NCBI GenBank assembly: GCA_026992215.1
Contig: JALXAI010000205.1
Coordinates: 1-6,713, forward strand
DNA length: 6,713 nucleotides
Source of the DNA: Desulfobacterales bacterium
GTDB lineage: Bacteria > Desulfobacterota > Syntrophobacteria > B119-G9
Reading direction: 5' to 3'
Part shown: positions 1 to 5,557 of the stretch, one piece after another
How the letters are laid out: each line of letters opens with the position of its first letter
Numbering within the stretch: the stretch's first letter is position 1
Notes under the pieces: generated by a model
Told to the model about the DNA's origin: nothing
The model's input: the letters and a program-made list of their open reading frames with translations, nothing else
Databases searched by the model: none
Made by a program: the position numbers and the translations under genes

Positions 1-10
1 AAGAAGTGAA

Positions 11-1363
11 TTACTCTTCGAATGGCATGATTAACCCGCGTTTGCCATCCCAATCTTCGGGAGGCTTTCGTCCAGGAGGATTGTCAACCCATTTGCCAAT
101 AACTTTCTTGTCATACAGTTCCTTGATCTTATCGGTTTTCATTCCAAGGAATTTCTTAAATACGTACTCATTATCAAAACCCACGGGTTTACCCGCCCAC
201 CTGATTCGTCCGGGTGTTTCAGACATCTTTATGGCTATTCCTTCTTCAACAACGTCGCCGTAAAGGGGATCTTTGACGGTGTAGGTGAAGTTTCTCTTTT
301 TCAAATGCTCGTCGAAGTAATGATCCTTCCCGTTGGACACCTTTTCCGCACCGAAACCGTGTTGACCGGCAAGCTTGTCAATTTCTTCGAAGGTCTTTGA
401 TGCAACCCAGTCCCTGATGATCCCGAGCAGTTCCACCGCGTTTTCATCTTTCAGTCGCTCGAGGTGAGTCGAGAACTTAGGATTATCCGCCAGCTCCGGC
501 TTACCCATAGCCTGGCAAAGACCCTTGAACTGCTCCTCGGTAGCGGCTCCTATCGCGACCTGAACATCGTCACTGGTAAAGAACATGTCTGATGGGCAAA
601 TTGCCACGTCGCGGTTACCGTAGCGCTCTCGTCCCTGCTTTTTGAAATGGTACCACAGCCACGTCCAGTCCATGACACGTATCAGGTTCTCTGCCTGCGA
701 AAACTCTATGTACTGGCCCTTACCGGTTTTGTCGCGGTAGTTTAGCGCCGCAAGGATTCCGGTGGCTCCCATCAACCCACCAAAGTAATCCGCGAGCCAT
801 ATACCTGATTTCATTGGCAATCTTTCCGGAAAGCCGCTTATCCAGGCCATACCTGACTCGGACTGGGCTATGGCGTCGTACGATGGTCTTTCGAGGTACG
901 GACCCCACTGGCCGAAACCGTTTAGAGCAATGTAAATCAGTTTCGGGTTAATTTCTTTAAGCTGCCTGTACCCGATACCCCAGCGGTCCATGGTTCCGCC
1001 GCGCAAGTTTTCTACCACTACATCGGAACGTGCCACCAGTTCCTTGAATACTTCTTTCCCCTCATCAAGCCTCACGTCAATGGTAATGTGATACTTGTTC
1101 CTGGCTTCCTTTAACCATCCCAGAGCAGTACCCTTGAAAAACTTGGCGAAGGGAGTAAGCGAACGCATTGTGTCACCTGCTCCCGGCAATTCCACCTTGA
1201 AAACGGTGGCACCGAATTCCGACAGGTACGCAGGAGTTGACGGACCAAGAATTAAAGTACACAACTCCACGATCTTGATATCCTGAAGAGCTTCCGGTTT
1301 CTCGAAAGTCTTCGAAGGATCAAGCAATGCTTCTGCCCATTCGAAATAGTCGTCCTTTGGCAT
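11..1363 (-). CDS. CaiB/BaiF family (family III) CoA-transferase
   Basis: This cytosolic enzyme should move CoA between an acyl-CoA donor and a free carboxylic acid; the substrate cannot be read from the sequence. Numbering from the chosen ATG (450 residues), the family's N-terminal block IKIVELCTLILGP is at about 29-41 and GATVFKVELPGAGD at 51-64. ENLRGGTMDRWGIGY (118-132) stands where many relatives have NFRPG. ALNGFGQWGP is at 146-155 and RPSYDAIAQSESG at 159-171. The likely catalytic aspartate, which forms the covalent acyl intermediate in this family, is Asp192 in WLADYFGGLMGATGILAAL. Length is normal for the family (about 380-450), with roughly 28 extra residues before the first conserved strand. 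I chose the ATG because GGGAGG lies 7 nt before it; a TTG two codons upstream sits too close to that site. The gene follows the membrane-protein gene by 76 nt, so the two are probably cotranscribed. Some relatives (BbsEF) need a second subunit, which could lie beyond the window edge. The family call is firm and the substrate unknown. Confidence 0.93.
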   Translation of the reverse strand: MPKDDYFEWAEALLDPSKTFEKPEALQDIKIVELCTLILGPSTPAYLSEFGATVFKVELPGAGDTMRSLTPFAKFFKGTALGWLKEARNKYHITIDVRLDEGKEVFKELVARSDVVVENLRGGTMDRWGIGYRQLKEINPKLIYIALNGFGQWGPYLERPSYDAIAQSESGMAWISGFPERLPMKSGIWLADYFGGLMGATGILAALNYRDKTGKGQYIEFSQAENLIRVMDWTWLWYHFKKQGRERYGNRDVAICPSDMFFTSDDVQVAIGAATEEQFKGLCQAMGKPELADNPKFSTHLERLKDENAVELLGIIRDWVASKTFEEIDKLAGQHGFGAEKVSNGKDHYFDEHLKKRNFTYTVKDPLYGDVVEEGIAIKMSETPGRIRWAGKPVGFDNEYVFKKFLGMKTDKIKELYDKKVIGKWVDNPPGRKPPEDWDGKRGLIMPFEE

Positions 1364-1370
1364 AAACAAA

Positions 1371-1376
1371 CCTCCC
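1371..1376 (-). promoter_or_regulatory. Ribosome binding site fixing the CoA-transferase start
   Basis: The minus strand reads GGGAGG, then 7 nt (TTTGTTT), then ATG at 1363. This spacing is ideal for the ATG. The in-frame TTG at 1369 would begin one base after the site, so the ATG start is preferred. Confidence 0.75.
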
Positions 1377-1393
1377 TCTTTGATTTAGTAACA

Positions 1394-1418
1394 AAAGGGA
1401 AGCACCTGGCTTCCCTTT
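1394..1418 (-). terminator. Perfect 10-bp hairpin between membrane-protein and CoA-transferase genes
   Basis: The arms AAAGGGAAGC and GCTTCCCTTT pair perfectly around a 5-nt loop. On the minus strand the hairpin starts 22 nt after the stop of the membrane-protein gene and is followed by TTTTGTTAC, an interrupted T-run. It could be a leaky intrinsic terminator that lowers expression of the downstream gene, or an mRNA-stabilising intercistronic hairpin. I see no convincing promoter between it and the CoA-transferase start, which favours read-through. Confidence 0.6.
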
Positions 1419-1439
1419 CGCATTGAAAGTTAACACTGA

Positions 1440-2654
1440 TTAGTGATCATCATGCACGTAAAACGGCCACTTGTGGAAAAACCACTCATTCCACAACAAC
1501 GGAATGATCCACCAGAAATTCCAGATAAGCGATTCACCATGCGGGAACCTGTGGCTCAGTTCCGTCATGTGGTGGTTGCCAAGACCCCAGTGTCCGAAAT
1601 TCGCGTAGTAGAAAAACCAGTAATTGATGGCCGTGAAAACCAGCACTCCAATGGTCCTGAAGAAAAAGGCTCCCCAGCTGTCCTTGTCACTCATCGGGCA
1701 CATGTCATCAAAGTAATGATGCCAGATTAGAAACGGTATCAAGGTAAAACCAGCGATTTCGGCGGAATGCAGCCACAGGAACCTCTTGACCTCCGCTATT
1801 CCTTTTGCTTCTTCAAGATGATGAAACGTTTCATGAGGAATCCACGCGGGGGCAATCTTTATGCAGATAAGTGCCAGGATGTAAGCACCGATAAAAGATA
1901 GTATCATGGACAATATTCCCTTTGCGGGTTGCGATATGTTCATGACACTCCATGGCTTCATCCGCCACACATTAGGAGTCATAAACAAAATGATGATTGC
2001 CCATTCCCACCATCCGAACACCCAGTGCACGTGTGGCGTTCCGGCAATGCCCGTCCACCAGGGCGTGGCAAGAGCAGGGGTTTTAAATATAAGTCCGAAA
2101 AAGGGAACAATGAGAACAGTGTAGAAAATAAGCGTTACCGACGTTGCCCATCCTATCTCAGCAAAACCCGCTGCCGGTTGTTTCAGGTCACTGGGTCGTA
2201 TAGGCCACTTTGCGAAAAAGATAGTAAAAACAGGATAGCTGTAAAATCCTATCAGCACAAAACATACTACCGCTACCTGGGCCAGTTTTCCGGGTTTTCC
2301 CGCGGCAACCATACCGTAGTAGCTCATAAAGTTAAAACCGAGACCCAGTACCCGGTAAAACAAGATATCGATCACGAACCAGACCAGTATGATATTCACG
2401 ATCGTTTGAACTATGCCCCGAGCCGGCTGGCTCATGTTCTGAAACGGCCAATCTCCCAGAAACATGTGCTGCCACAAACCGACCAGGATCATCATCGCCA
2501 GGTACATGACAAATGGATAAGGAAACCATTTCACCGGACCCCGCGGATCGCTGAAAATAAACCACGTAAGCCACGCAACCAAGAAAAATACTATGAATGA
2601 AATTATTCCGGTTAGGGGTTGCCCCCATCTGGGTTTTAGACCTCCAGCTGCCAT
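1440..2654 (-). CDS. Polytopic membrane protein with five two-helix repeats, family not recognised
   Basis: I do not recognise this family. The 404 residues are strongly hydrophobic and suggest about ten membrane helices, near 14-34, 44-65, 80-100, 124-148, 165-190, 210-227, 246-267, 292-311, 329-350 and 376-393. There is no cleavable signal peptide. The helices pair into repeats, each opened by a short polar block: KPRWGQPLTG (7-16), WPFQNMSQPARG (69-80), WPIRPSDLKQPAAG (150-163), KPWSVMNISQPAKG (233-246) and a degenerate CPMSDKDSWGAF (319-330). The C-terminus ends on another WPF block (396-398). The Gln-Pro pairs in blocks 2-4 are 83 residues apart. Tryptophan is very frequent (29 residues, about 7%), and 14 of 17 histidines lie after residue 270, including HETFHH, WHHYFDD and GNHHMTELSH. 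Start: AAGGAG lies 6 nt before the ATG. The downstream CoA-transferase gene suggests a link to carboxylate metabolism, such as transport, but that is inference. A redox or channel role is equally open. Confidence 0.85.
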   Translation of the reverse strand: MAAGGLKPRWGQPLTGIISFIVFFLVAWLTWFIFSDPRGPVKWFPYPFVMYLAMMILVGLWQHMFLGDWPFQNMSQPARGIVQTIVNIILVWFVIDILFYRVLGLGFNFMSYYGMVAAGKPGKLAQVAVVCFVLIGFYSYPVFTIFFAKWPIRPSDLKQPAAGFAEIGWATSVTLIFYTVLIVPFFGLIFKTPALATPWWTGIAGTPHVHWVFGWWEWAIIILFMTPNVWRMKPWSVMNISQPAKGILSMILSFIGAYILALICIKIAPAWIPHETFHHLEEAKGIAEVKRFLWLHSAEIAGFTLIPFLIWHHYFDDMCPMSDKDSWGAFFFRTIGVLVFTAINYWFFYYANFGHWGLGNHHMTELSHRFPHGESLIWNFWWIIPLLWNEWFFHKWPFYVHDDH

Positions 2655-2757
2655 ACAATACTCCTTTTCACTGTTTTTATGATCTTACTCTCTTTCAATT
2701 TCACTTCCTGACCAAAACACTCAAAGACAGGTTTCAACCTAAAATATCCCTCTCCTC

Positions 2758-2768
2758 TCACCTCCTTT
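2758..2768 (-). promoter_or_regulatory. Perfect anti-Shine-Dalgarno complement without a well-spaced start
   Basis: The minus strand reads AAAGGAGGTGA, an 11-nt complement to the usual 3' end of 16S rRNA. No ATG, GTG or TTG lies 5-10 nt after it. A GTG is built into the motif itself (2761-2759) and opens a 41-codon frame ending at 2636, overlapping the membrane-protein start by 19 nt. It could serve a leader peptide, act as a ribosome standby site, or be chance. Confidence 0.35.
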
Positions 2769-2809
2769 CCTGAAGCCTACCACACCCGCCAAGGACGCAA
2801 TGCGGATAC

Positions 2810-2833
2810 AAAAATCCCCCAATTCTCGGGGGA
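2810..2833 (-). terminator. Terminator-like hairpin in the leader of the membrane-protein gene
   Basis: On the minus strand TCCCCC, a 7-nt loop and GGGGGA are followed directly by five T's, the form of an intrinsic terminator. The stem is only 6 bp but is G+C-rich. It lies about 155 nt before the membrane-protein ATG and downstream of both promoter candidates. It would therefore either attenuate that gene or end a short upstream RNA. On the plus strand no T-run follows it, so it is oriented for the minus strand. Confidence 0.55.
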
Positions 2834-2837
2834 ATCA

Positions 2838-2853
2838 GGGTTACCTGGGTTAC
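2838..2853. repeat. Tandem direct repeat GGGTTAC with 9-nt period
   Basis: Two exact copies of GGGTTAC begin at 2838 and 2847. The overlapping 2836-2847 segment also forms small inverted arms (CAGG and CCTG around GTTA). It sits between the nearer promoter candidate and the terminator-like hairpin. That is a suitable place for a regulator site or an RNA element competing with the terminator, but it is short enough to be chance. Confidence 0.35.
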
Positions 2854-2885
2854 ACTTTTTCCTGACGCGAAAAATTCGAACCTGT

Positions 2886-2915
2886 TGTATAAAAGTTGAG
2901 GGAGATACAAATCAA
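2886..2915 (-). promoter_or_regulatory. Candidate promoter for the membrane-protein gene
   Basis: The minus strand has TTGATT, an 18-nt spacer and TATACA, each matching the housekeeping consensus at four of six positions. A start near 2879 would give a leader of about 225 nt containing the direct repeat and the terminator-like hairpin. This is prediction by eye only. Confidence 0.35.
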
Positions 2916-3055
2916 GCTATACAGCACACAACCACTGGTTTCCCAAGTTTCGCAACCAAAATGCCGGACATCACATCTTATTGCGTCTCCCGGACCTGCA
3001 CCAAGCTACTGCATCGCCTTCTTCACCATGCAATCCGATCTGAACACGAACAAGA

Positions 3056-3065
3056 TGTAGCTACA
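3056..3065. repeat. 10-bp palindrome TGTAGCTACA
   Basis: This is a perfect palindrome in the gene-free region, between the two promoter candidates. It could be a dimeric regulator half-site pair, but at this length chance is possible and no second copy was found in the window. Confidence 0.25.
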
Positions 3066-3196
3066 CAACAACCGAAGAAGAACTGATTCCTTCTGACCTT
3101 TCAAAGTTCCTGCGCTCTTCAACCAATCGAACATCAGAGGGAACGGTGAGAACGTGCTGCGCGGTATGTGCAATTTTTCACCAGAAGGTCAAAACG

Positions 3197-3225
3197 CTTT
3201 TATCTTAACACGACCTAAAAGTCAA
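3197..3225 (-). promoter_or_regulatory. Candidate distal promoter in the gene-free region
   Basis: The minus strand has TTGACT (five of six positions) and, 17 nt later, TAAAAG (four of six). It lies more than 540 nt before the membrane-protein gene. If active it would make either a very long leader or a separate RNA of roughly 380 nt ending at the hairpin at 2810-2833. Confidence 0.35.
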
Positions 3226-3277
3226 GACCTTTCTATAATGCTGGAAATAATGAATATATTTCATAAAACAGACGTCC

Positions 3278-3293
3278 GAGAAACCCATTTCTC
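3278..3293. repeat. Perfect 6-bp hairpin downstream of the U32 gene
   Basis: GAGAAA and TTTCTC pair around a 4-nt loop, about 50 nt beyond the U32 stop codon. No T-run follows on the minus strand, so it is not a standard intrinsic terminator. It may mark the 3' end of the U32 transcript. Confidence 0.3.
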
Positions 3294-3343
3294 CGTGATC
3301 CCGAACTGGTTTTAAAAAGCCCCCGTGGTTGCATGAATACTAC

Positions 3344-4378
3344 TTAGCTTGCTTCGAGGCCTTTTATGTAGGAGTGCAATTCCCGGGTTTTTTCCATGCG
3401 AGCCCTATCGCGATCGAGGGCAAGTTCGTCAAGCCTGTTCTGAAGAGCGACAAGTTCCGGCGATTTGAAATCTTCACCCTGCATTCTTGCGTCAATCAGG
3501 CGCCTGTAAATTGCAATCATTTCCGAAATTAAAGACACGGGGTATTCCCGTCCCTGCACCTTGAGCGTTCTCAATCCCAGATCAATATACTGAGCGAGCT
3601 CGTCTCTGTTTATGGCAAAAGCCACGTTGGGATGCAGCCGAATTTTCTCGTTTATGGCCCGGATCTCGTTATCGCTTTTACCCCGCTTCTTCAATACCCT
3701 TTCCCGCTGTTCTTCTGTGAGAAGGCATAGCCTGAAACAACTTCCGCTGCGATCAGGCCATCCGATATACTCGACTATCTCGTTGCCGTCTTCGTCATGG
3801 TGTATTTCCTTAATGTAGCAGTCACTGATAAGTTCGTGAAACATGCAATTGCCGACACCACCGACACACCTGTTGCCATGGATCAGCACTTCCGTGTAGA
3901 GCCCGAGGGAGTCGGCGTCTTTTTTAAATTTTCGCAATTTTTCCACCGTGTCTATTTCGGTGCTTGCAACGATCTGGCTTGCCCCAAATTCTTTGTAATA
4001 CGACATTTGACGCCTGGTCTGTATATTACATCCCACGCTAGCGTGAATCACCAGTTCCGGGAAATTTTCGTGAACCATTTTCATCAATTTCGCGCTTTTA
4101 ACTATAACGCCTTCAGCCCCCCATGCCGCATACTTTTTAACCTTCTGCAACGCAAGTAGCAGCTTATCTTCCGGGACATCAACATTGAGCGCCACCCTCA
4201 CCTTGCCGTTATATTTTTCGCCTATCTTTATAGCCTGTCTTATCTGGGAATCCTCCAGTTCCCAGACACAGCGACGGCGGCTAAAACCCTTTGAACCAAC
4301 GTAAACGGCATCGGCGCCACTTGAGAATACCGCTTCCACCATCTCGAGGCTTCCGCCAGGCGCTAACAGTTCGTTCAT
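3344..4378 (-). CDS. Peptidase U32 family protein with Fe-S type cysteines
   Basis: The 344-residue product matches the U32 family: N-terminal LLAPGGSLEMVEAVFSSGAD (4-23) and AVYVGSKGFSRRR (24-36), then the signature EVLIHGNRCVGGVGNC (163-178). GSCFRLC (212-218) stands where relatives have RGxCxxxC. Cys171, Cys178, Cys214 and Cys218 (C-x6-C then C-x3-C) fit the four ligands that hold a [4Fe-4S] cluster in UbiU/UbiV-type members. Cys37, Cys117 and Cys187 are additional. Family members with known jobs hydroxylate RNA bases (TrhP, RlhA) or quinone precursors without oxygen (UbiU/UbiV); protease activity was assigned only to some. The length is close to UbiU (331) and shorter than TrhP. The last 40 or so residues are charged and probably helical. 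AGGAGG lies 5 nt before the ATG, supporting the start. The gene is 204 nt from nusB and 689 nt from the next gene, so it is probably transcribed alone. The precise substrate is unknown. Confidence 0.9.
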   Translation of the reverse strand: MNELLAPGGSLEMVEAVFSSGADAVYVGSKGFSRRRCVWELEDSQIRQAIKIGEKYNGKVRVALNVDVPEDKLLLALQKVKKYAAWGAEGVIVKSAKLMKMVHENFPELVIHASVGCNIQTRRQMSYYKEFGASQIVASTEIDTVEKLRKFKKDADSLGLYTEVLIHGNRCVGGVGNCMFHELISDCYIKEIHHDEDGNEIVEYIGWPDRSGSCFRLCLLTEEQRERVLKKRGKSDNEIRAINEKIRLHPNVAFAINRDELAQYIDLGLRTLKVQGREYPVSLISEMIAIYRRLIDARMQGEDFKSPELVALQNRLDELALDRDRARMEKTRELHSYIKGLEAS

Positions 4379-4414
4379 GATTTCCTCCTACAATCTGATA
4401 TAAGAAGGCTTTTT

Positions 4415-4423
4415 ATGATACCA
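4415..4423 (-). promoter_or_regulatory. Candidate extended -10 promoter of the U32 gene
   Basis: The minus strand reads TGGTATCAT, an extended -10 (TGn plus a five-of-six TATAAT match). The -35 region is weak, which the extended element can offset. A start near 4408 would leave a leader of about 30 nt before the ATG. The rest of the 204-nt gap after nusB is A+T-rich with no gene and no clear terminator. Confidence 0.4.
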
Positions 4424-4582
4424 ATTCACTTTCAGCCAGAAAAGCAAAAAATTGCCTAGCCGTTTGCACCTCTATGTTAACACATTTTTTAGTTTTATTG
4501 CCACCCGGATAATCACGATCCTGTCACTACTGTTCTTCAAAGATAATATAACCCACATAAGTTTAAACGAAAATACTTTCTG

Positions 4583-5062
4583 TCACGAAGGCTGTCCTGT
4601 TGCAAACGGGATCCCTTCCTCATGCTTCACCGCCTGGTCTTTTGCGGAGCCACTTTCCTGAACAAGGTATCCATAGACGGCATCAAGGATTCCATTTATA
4701 AAAGCGCCGGATTCGGTATCTCCGTATTTTTTCCCCAGCTCTATGGCTTCATTTATTGATACCTTGGGAGGTATATCTTCCCTGTAGAGCAACTCAAACA
4801 CCCCGATTCTCAGGGCACTCCTGTCGACCGGTGACATCCTGTCGAGCCGCCAGTGCTTTGAAAACCTCATTATCAGGTCGTCGATCTCTCTTCTTTTATT
4901 CTCCACACCGTAAACCAGGGACTCCGCAAAGTCAGTATCACCGGAAAAACCGCCGTAAACCTTATGATAGGCAGCTATGGCATCCCTGGCAGAGACCCCT
5001 GTCATATCCATTTCATATAATATCTTAAGAGCATCTTCACGAGCCCTTTTTCTTTTACCCAT
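4583..5062 (-). CDS. nusB: Transcription antitermination factor NusB
   Basis: NusB binds boxA RNA with NusE (ribosomal protein S10) and helps RNA polymerase through rRNA operons. The 159 residues show the all-helical family's hallmarks in order: RAREDALKILYEMD (6-19), then KHWRLDRMSPVDRSALRIG (69-87), FELLYREDIPPKVSINEAIE (89-108), LGKKYGD (109-115) and SGAFINGILDAVYGYL (118-133). About 25 residues after the core (134-159) are polar and poorly conserved-looking, so the protein is slightly longer than the usual 130-145. The ATG follows the ribH stop by 27 nt; GAGG lies 9 nt upstream, a modest ribosome binding site consistent with expression from the rib operon. The ribH-nusB neighbourhood is common in proteobacteria and related groups. 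No clear intrinsic terminator was found after it. Confidence 0.96.
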   Translation of the reverse strand: MGKRKRAREDALKILYEMDMTGVSARDAIAAYHKVYGGFSGDTDFAESLVYGVENKRREIDDLIMRFSKHWRLDRMSPVDRSALRIGVFELLYREDIPPKVSINEAIELGKKYGDTESGAFINGILDAVYGYLVQESGSAKDQAVKHEEGIPFATGQPS

Positions 5063-5089
5063 CTTTTACGTCCTCACAAGGGATACCGC

Positions 5090-5557
5090 CTATTGCCCGA
5101 CGCTGGAAAGGAGGTTAGCCATTTCAATGGCGCTCAATGCCGCCTCCCAGCCCTTGTTGCCCGCCTTTGTTCCTGCTCTTTCTATCGCCTGTTCCACCGT
5201 ATCCGTGGTCAGCACGCCGAAGGCAACAGGTTTTTCGCTATCAAGAGATACTGCTGCTATGCCCTTGGATACCTCGGCACTTATGTATTCAAAATGAGGA
5301 GTAGAACCCCTGATTACCGCTCCAAGGCAGATAATTGCATCATACTGCGAGTTTTTCGAGAGCACCTTGGCCGTCAGCGGAATTTCAAAGGCTCCCGGCA
5401 CCCTGAATATCTCAATATCATCATCGGAGGCCCCGTGGCGCCTCAAAGCATCAAGAGCTCCACCCAGCAACCTGTCGCAAATAAAATCATTGAACCTGCT
5501 CACAACTATCGCGAATTTTAAACCCTTCGCGTCCAGAACACCTTCAAACTCTTTCAT
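5090..5557 (-). CDS. ribH: 6,7-dimethyl-8-ribityllumazine synthase (RibH)
   Basis: This enzyme catalyses the penultimate step of riboflavin synthesis, condensing 5-amino-6-ribitylaminouracil with 3,4-dihydroxy-2-butanone 4-phosphate in the cytosol. The 155 residues match the family end to end: SRFNDFICDRLLGGALDAL (20-38), FRVPGAFEIPLTAKVL (51-66), CLGAVIRGSTPHFEYISAEV (77-96), PVAFGVLTTDTVEQAIERAG (110-129) and NKGWEAALSAIEMANLL (134-150). His88 is the expected catalytic histidine; Arg127 and Lys135 are the usual phosphate-binding and active-site residues. Start: the ATG at 5557 shares one base with the ribBA stop (TAATG) and has AAGGAGGAGG just upstream. A longer in-frame ATG at 5614 would add 19 residues unlike the family and overlap ribBA. 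Translational coupling to ribBA is likely, which suits equal supply of the butanone phosphate it consumes. Confidence 0.97.
   Translation of the reverse strand: MKEFEGVLDAKGLKFAIVVSRFNDFICDRLLGGALDALRRHGASDDDIEIFRVPGAFEIPLTAKVLSKNSQYDAIICLGAVIRGSTPHFEYISAEVSKGIAAVSLDSEKPVAFGVLTTDTVEQAIERAGTKAGNKGWEAALSAIEMANLLSSVGQ

Larger units (their letters stand above)
2655..3343. other. 689-nt gene-free region upstream of the membrane-protein gene
   Basis: No convincing protein gene, tRNA or known RNA family was found on either strand. On the minus strand, in order of transcription, it holds a perfect 6-bp hairpin, a distant promoter candidate, a TGTAGCTACA palindrome, a second promoter candidate, a 9-nt-period direct repeat, a terminator-like hairpin and a strong Shine-Dalgarno-like sequence. 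It ends with the ribosome binding site of the membrane-protein gene. The length suggests a long regulated leader or an unannotated small RNA. Confidence 0.7.

Noticed and set aside
1364..1369. TTG start two codons upstream for the CoA-transferase
   Set aside because: It begins one base after the GGGAGG site, while the ATG at 1363 has ideal 7-nt spacing.
1929..2600. 223-codon open frame on the plus strand
   Set aside because: It is the complement of the hydrophobic membrane-protein gene, giving a highly basic, unstructured-looking product with no ribosome site.
2781..2853. Plus-strand GGACGCAA and GGGTTACC resembling pieces of a c-di-GMP-I riboswitch
   Set aside because: The order, spacing and conserved tetraloop receptor do not match, and no plus-strand gene follows.
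3071..3178. Minus-strand open frame of nearly 40 codons, with more open frame after a TAG
   Set aside because: No start codon with a ribosome site, an in-frame stop, and no recognisable protein. It could be a decayed gene, but chance explains it.
3234..3239. Perfect TATAAT on the plus strand
   Set aside because: No -35 element at proper distance and no plausible plus-strand gene downstream.
3314..3325. Half of a terminator after the U32 gene (minus strand CGGGGGCTTTTT)
   Set aside because: The matching C-rich arm is missing upstream, so no stem forms before the T-run.
4444..4467. A possible terminator between nusB and the U32 gene
   Set aside because: Only a 5-bp GCAAA/TTTGC stem with a 14-nt loop could be drawn, too weak to call.
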